This document shows positions 32,678-34,819 of a DNA stretch of 34,819 nucleotides, one piece after another; within the stretch, counting starts at the first letter, position 1, and the number at the start of each line of letters is the position of its first letter. Below the pieces are notes generated by a model. That model did no database searches. It had not been told where the DNA came from and was given only the letters and a program-made list of their open reading frames with translations. This DNA is from SAR116 cluster bacterium AG-313-A07 (GTDB lineage Bacteria; Pseudomonadota; Alphaproteobacteria; Thalassobaculales; Thalassobaculaceae). Made by a program: the position numbers and the translations under genes. The stretch lies in NCBI GenBank assembly GCA_003284265.1, contig QBVV01000021.1, positions 1-34,819 of the forward strand. Reading direction: 5' to 3'.

Positions 32678-33844
32678 TCATAAGTTTGTCTTGGTGCCCC
32701 TTGAATTTAGAGTTTGAATTGTTTTTGCTATAAAGCAGGCGCGTTCAGACAGACTTTTCAATTCCATCCACTCATCCGGACGATGATAATTGCCGCCTAT
32801 CGGACCCACACCACAAATTACCGGTGTCCCCGCTGCTGCAATAAAGCCACTATCTGCGCATCCCCCAGAATGTTCCCCTTCAATCTGTACGCCTTCCTCT
32901 GCTGCAGCTTCACGATAAAAATCAAATAACTCCATTGATTCTATAGATGGGTTTAACGGATGAAACTCTCCTTTCACTGTTAGAGAAGAACTTGTGCCAT
33001 CGACTGTCGTTATCTCACAAATCTTTCTTACATTATCAATTATTTCGTCTCTATCCTCTTCAACGCGGTAACGAATATCAATATCACAGTTGGCCTCAGC
33101 CGCGACTGTGTTAACAGATTGACCTCCAGAGATTAAACCAACATTTATTGTAATTCCTCGATCTAATTCCGTGAGGGCATGTAACGATTGAATTTTTCTT
33201 GCTAATTCTTCAATCGCGCTTCTGCCTTCCTCAAAAGCACCTCCTGAGTGCGCTGCAACCCCAGAAACCGAACAATGACAAAAAATACCACCTTTACGCT
33301 TTGTGACAATATTTCCACTAGGTCGCCCAGGCTCGCTATTGAATGCGAGGCGGGCCTTTTTTGCTTCGGCAACAATTATATCTTGTGATGCTGGAGATCC
33401 TATCTCTTCATCCCCAGTAAAAAGACCAACCATTGGATTTGGTTGACCTCCAAACTTTGAGAATGCAGCTAAAATAAATGCATTCATGACAAGACCAGGT
33501 TTCATATCGGCAACGCCTGGGCCAAAAGCTCTACCATTCTTTATTTCAAATGGGCGTTTCTTGACTTCTCCAGTAGGAAACACGGTATCTCGGTGACCAC
33601 ACAGAAGTAGAGGACGATTACCGTCGCCCCCTGAAACGATTACACGGAGAACGTCTCCTTGATCCTTCAGAGCTATGGTTTCATGTGTCACTGAATGTTC
33701 ATCAAAAAATTCTCTCAGCCTTTCCGCTACTTTATCGACACCCTGCTTATCGAAACTATTACTGTCAATATTCACCAGATCAGCCAGAAGCTTGACCATA
33801 TTTTCCTGTTGTGAATTCAACCATTCGGTTACAGGATTGTTCAT
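32678..33844 (-). CDS. M20-family zinc metallopeptidase, CPG2/ArgE-like
   Basis: Di-zinc hydrolase of 388 residues from the chosen start, normal for M20A (carboxypeptidase G2, ArgE, DapE). Zinc ligands and catalytic residues appear in order: His84 and Asp86 in CGHRDTV, Asp113 in GVADMKPG, Glu146-Glu147 in GDEEIG, Glu171 in NSEPGRP and His354 in NYHRPDE. The dimerisation domain lies at about 183-295. The frame is open to 33883, but GAGGAGA (33851-33857) before ATG 33844 fixes the start. There is no signal peptide, so it is cytoplasmic. It lies 64 bases behind a MaoC-like gene. It removes an acyl or amino-acid group from an amide-linked substrate; glutamate conjugates are a typical family target but are not demonstrated here. 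Confidence 0.92.
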   Translation of the reverse strand: MNNPVTEWLNSQQENMVKLLADLVNIDSNSFDKQGVDKVAERLREFFDEHSVTHETIALKDQGDVLRVIVSGGDGNRPLLLCGHRDTVFPTGEVKKRPFEIKNGRAFGPGVADMKPGLVMNAFILAAFSKFGGQPNPMVGLFTGDEEIGSPASQDIIVAEAKKARLAFNSEPGRPSGNIVTKRKGGIFCHCSVSGVAAHSGGAFEEGRSAIEELARKIQSLHALTELDRGITINVGLISGGQSVNTVAAEANCDIDIRYRVEEDRDEIIDNVRKICEITTVDGTSSSLTVKGEFHPLNPSIESMELFDFYREAAAEEGVQIEGEHSGGCADSGFIAAAGTPVICGVGPIGGNYHRPDEWMELKSLSERACFIAKTIQTLNSRGTKTNL

Positions 33845-33850
33845 TGTATC

Positions 33851-33857
33851 TCTCCTC
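33851..33857 (-). promoter_or_regulatory. Ribosome-binding site fixing the peptidase start
   Basis: GAGGAGA on the minus strand lies six bases before ATG 33844 and within the 5' extension of the open frame, which shows the extra 13 residues of the longer frame are not translated. Confidence 0.7.
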
Positions 33858-33908
33858 AAAATAGACAAGGTATCATGACACACACACCCAAAGTCTCGAA
33901 TAAAAAAT

Positions 33909-34691
33909 CTAATTCACAGAGTGAATTAAGCAATTGCTAGTGGGTTTATTATCATTTCCAAGCAGATGCATAGCATGGATATTCCCATTTTTCTTTTTTG
34001 CCCACAGCAATAGGGTGTCATCCCAAAACATCGGTCTCCGAAACCAAATCTCCATATCAAAACATTCTGGATTACCCATATATTTAGCTATGATTTCCCG
34101 ATAAAAATGCACCCCCATCAATCCTGCCGCAATAGGTGCTCTAAAACCATGCTTTTGTGCCACCCGAGGGTCAGAATGAATCAAATTACCCGCCTCTTTG
34201 CTAAATTCGACAACTTTGCTCGGTTCCAGTGTTTTCTTACAAATTTTGATACAGCCATCCAAATCTTCTTTGGGACGGAAAATACTATTAGAAGGTTTCT
34301 TATCTCCTAGTGGAATTATTCCCGATCTAGTCGCTTCAACGCAAATTTTATCTTCATCATTCTCATATTTAAATTCGCAACAGAGAATAGAACCGCGCGG
34401 ATGGGGTTTAATCGCGGTGATTTTGCCAGAAACACGGATAGTTTCATCCAGCCTAAGAGGACGTAATTGCCTAAATCTCTGGGACAAATGCACTGCCCCC
34501 AAAATAGGTATACCACTATCTATTAATACTTGTAATGTTGGTAAACCGAGCATCGCAACGTCGACAACGTTATCATACGAAGTAGAGTTTATATCGCAAC
34601 ATTCTAGTTTAGCTTTTTGTTCGTCCGAAGATATTATGAATGCTTGAGGAGAAAACTCCAGACCAGGCTCAGGATCAATTTGCGCTTTCAT
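33909..34691 (-). CDS. MaoC-like double-hotdog acyl-CoA hydratase/thioesterase-fold protein
   Basis: Protein of 260 residues with two hotdog-like halves (about 10-125 and 155-255). The second half has EAGNLIHSDPRVAQKHGFR (166-184) followed by APIAAGL, the pattern of MaoC/R-specific enoyl-CoA hydratases. His172 is kept, but the conserved Asp of GDxNPxH is missing and the loop is shorter, so hydratase activity is doubtful; binding or thioester hydrolysis is possible. The first half is more diverged, as in eukaryotic-like two-domain hydratase 2 proteins. AGGA lies very close to the ATG. It precedes the M20 peptidase gene and follows an unidentified gene on the same strand, from which 55 bases separate it. 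Confidence 0.75.
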   Translation of the reverse strand: MKAQIDPEPGLEFSPQAFIISSDEQKAKLECCDINSTSYDNVVDVAMLGLPTLQVLIDSGIPILGAVHLSQRFRQLRPLRLDETIRVSGKITAIKPHPRGSILCCEFKYENDEDKICVEATRSGIIPLGDKKPSNSIFRPKEDLDGCIKICKKTLEPSKVVEFSKEAGNLIHSDPRVAQKHGFRAPIAAGLMGVHFYREIIAKYMGNPECFDMEIWFRRPMFWDDTLLLWAKKKNGNIHAMHLLGNDNKPTSNCLIHSVN

Positions 34692-34746
34692 ATTCCTAAA
34701 ACAACCTCAATATTGTGGCCAATCTGATATTTTTAAACAATACTCT

Positions 34747-34819
34747 TTATGCCGGGTTGACATCTTGAATCACTTTTTCAATAGCTCGATCTAACCCATC
34801 TAAGGCCTGATTTATTTCC
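34747..34819 (-). CDS. Unidentified protein, C-terminal 23 residues
   Basis: A minus-strand frame is open from the right edge to a TAA at 34749-34747. It encodes a tail with Leu/Ile and charged residues spaced as an amphipathic helix (including LDGLDRAIEKVIQDV), typical of a real C-terminus. The rest lies outside the window. It would be the upstream neighbour of the MaoC-like gene. Some aminotransferases end in such a helix, but 23 residues are not enough for a call. Confidence 0.45.
   Translation of the reverse strand, partial: EINQALDGLDRAIEKVIQDVNPA

Noticed and set aside
34198..34647. Plus-strand 149-codon open frame
   Set aside because: It is opposite the MaoC-like gene and has no ribosome-binding site or recognisable motif.
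1..34819. CRISPR arrays, tRNA or rRNA genes, insertion sequences, integrases
   Set aside because: Reading both strands I saw no regularly spaced repeats, cloverleaf-like genes, transposase motifs or terminal repeats.

Overview
The window reads as a stretch of catabolic, secondary-metabolism-like chromosome from an AT-leaning Gram-negative bacterium, most likely a marine alphaproteobacterium. This is inferred from the mix of CaiB CoA-transferase, AidB-like acyl-CoA dehydrogenase, M20 peptidase, TIGR04372-type glycosyltransferase and BacNav-type sodium channel; there is no rRNA or marker gene to prove it. I see 30 complete protein genes and two cut by the window edges. I see no tRNA, rRNA, CRISPR array, insertion sequence, phage gene or recognisable transcription regulator. 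Genes are tightly packed, several starts are GTG or TTG, and most intergenic gaps are under 200 bases.

Layout. (1) 1-725: 3' end of an acyl-CoA synthetase, converging on a probable minus-strand operon (5599 to 767) of an enol-lactonase-like alpha/beta hydrolase, a PhzF-like protein, a lone molybdenum-hydroxylase large subunit and a dienelactone hydrolase. (2) 5762-7418: NAD-dependent epimerase and a methyltransferase on the plus strand. (3) 12701 to 7425, minus: thiamine-diphosphate dehydrogenase E1 alpha and beta without E2/E3, a short MetE-like protein, an SDR and an MFS carrier, spaced like one operon. (4) 13220-18451: glycosyltransferase, amidase, HAD hydrolase (opposite strand), nucleoside hydrolase and an unrecognised small protein. 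(5) 22923 to 18497, minus: Asp/Glu racemase-family protein, Baeyer-Villiger monooxygenase and phenol-hydroxylase-like flavoprotein in one run. (6) 23030-26632: endonuclease III, then divergent enoyl-CoA hydratase-like and acyl-CoA dehydrogenase genes. (7) 29667 to 26642, minus: CaiB-type CoA-transferase, HMG-CoA-lyase-like protein and a voltage-gated sodium channel. (8) 29871-34819: beta-hydroxyacid dehydrogenase, KstD-like flavoprotein, a 32-residue membrane protein, an M20 peptidase, a MaoC-like protein and the 3' end of a further gene.

Taken together the enzymes suit the oxidation, ring opening and CoA-dependent breakdown of cyclic or aromatic organic matter: hydroxylation, ketone-to-ester oxidation, lactone and ester hydrolysis, CoA activation or transfer, beta-oxidation steps and C-C cleavage. 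No single substrate can be read from the sequence. Several enzymes lack a residue that defines their family's usual chemistry: the SDR has Phe for Tyr, the HMG-CoA-lyase-like protein has Gly for Cys, and the crotonase has Cys for the second Glu. Three of the runs pair enzymes in ways I do not recognise as a described pathway.
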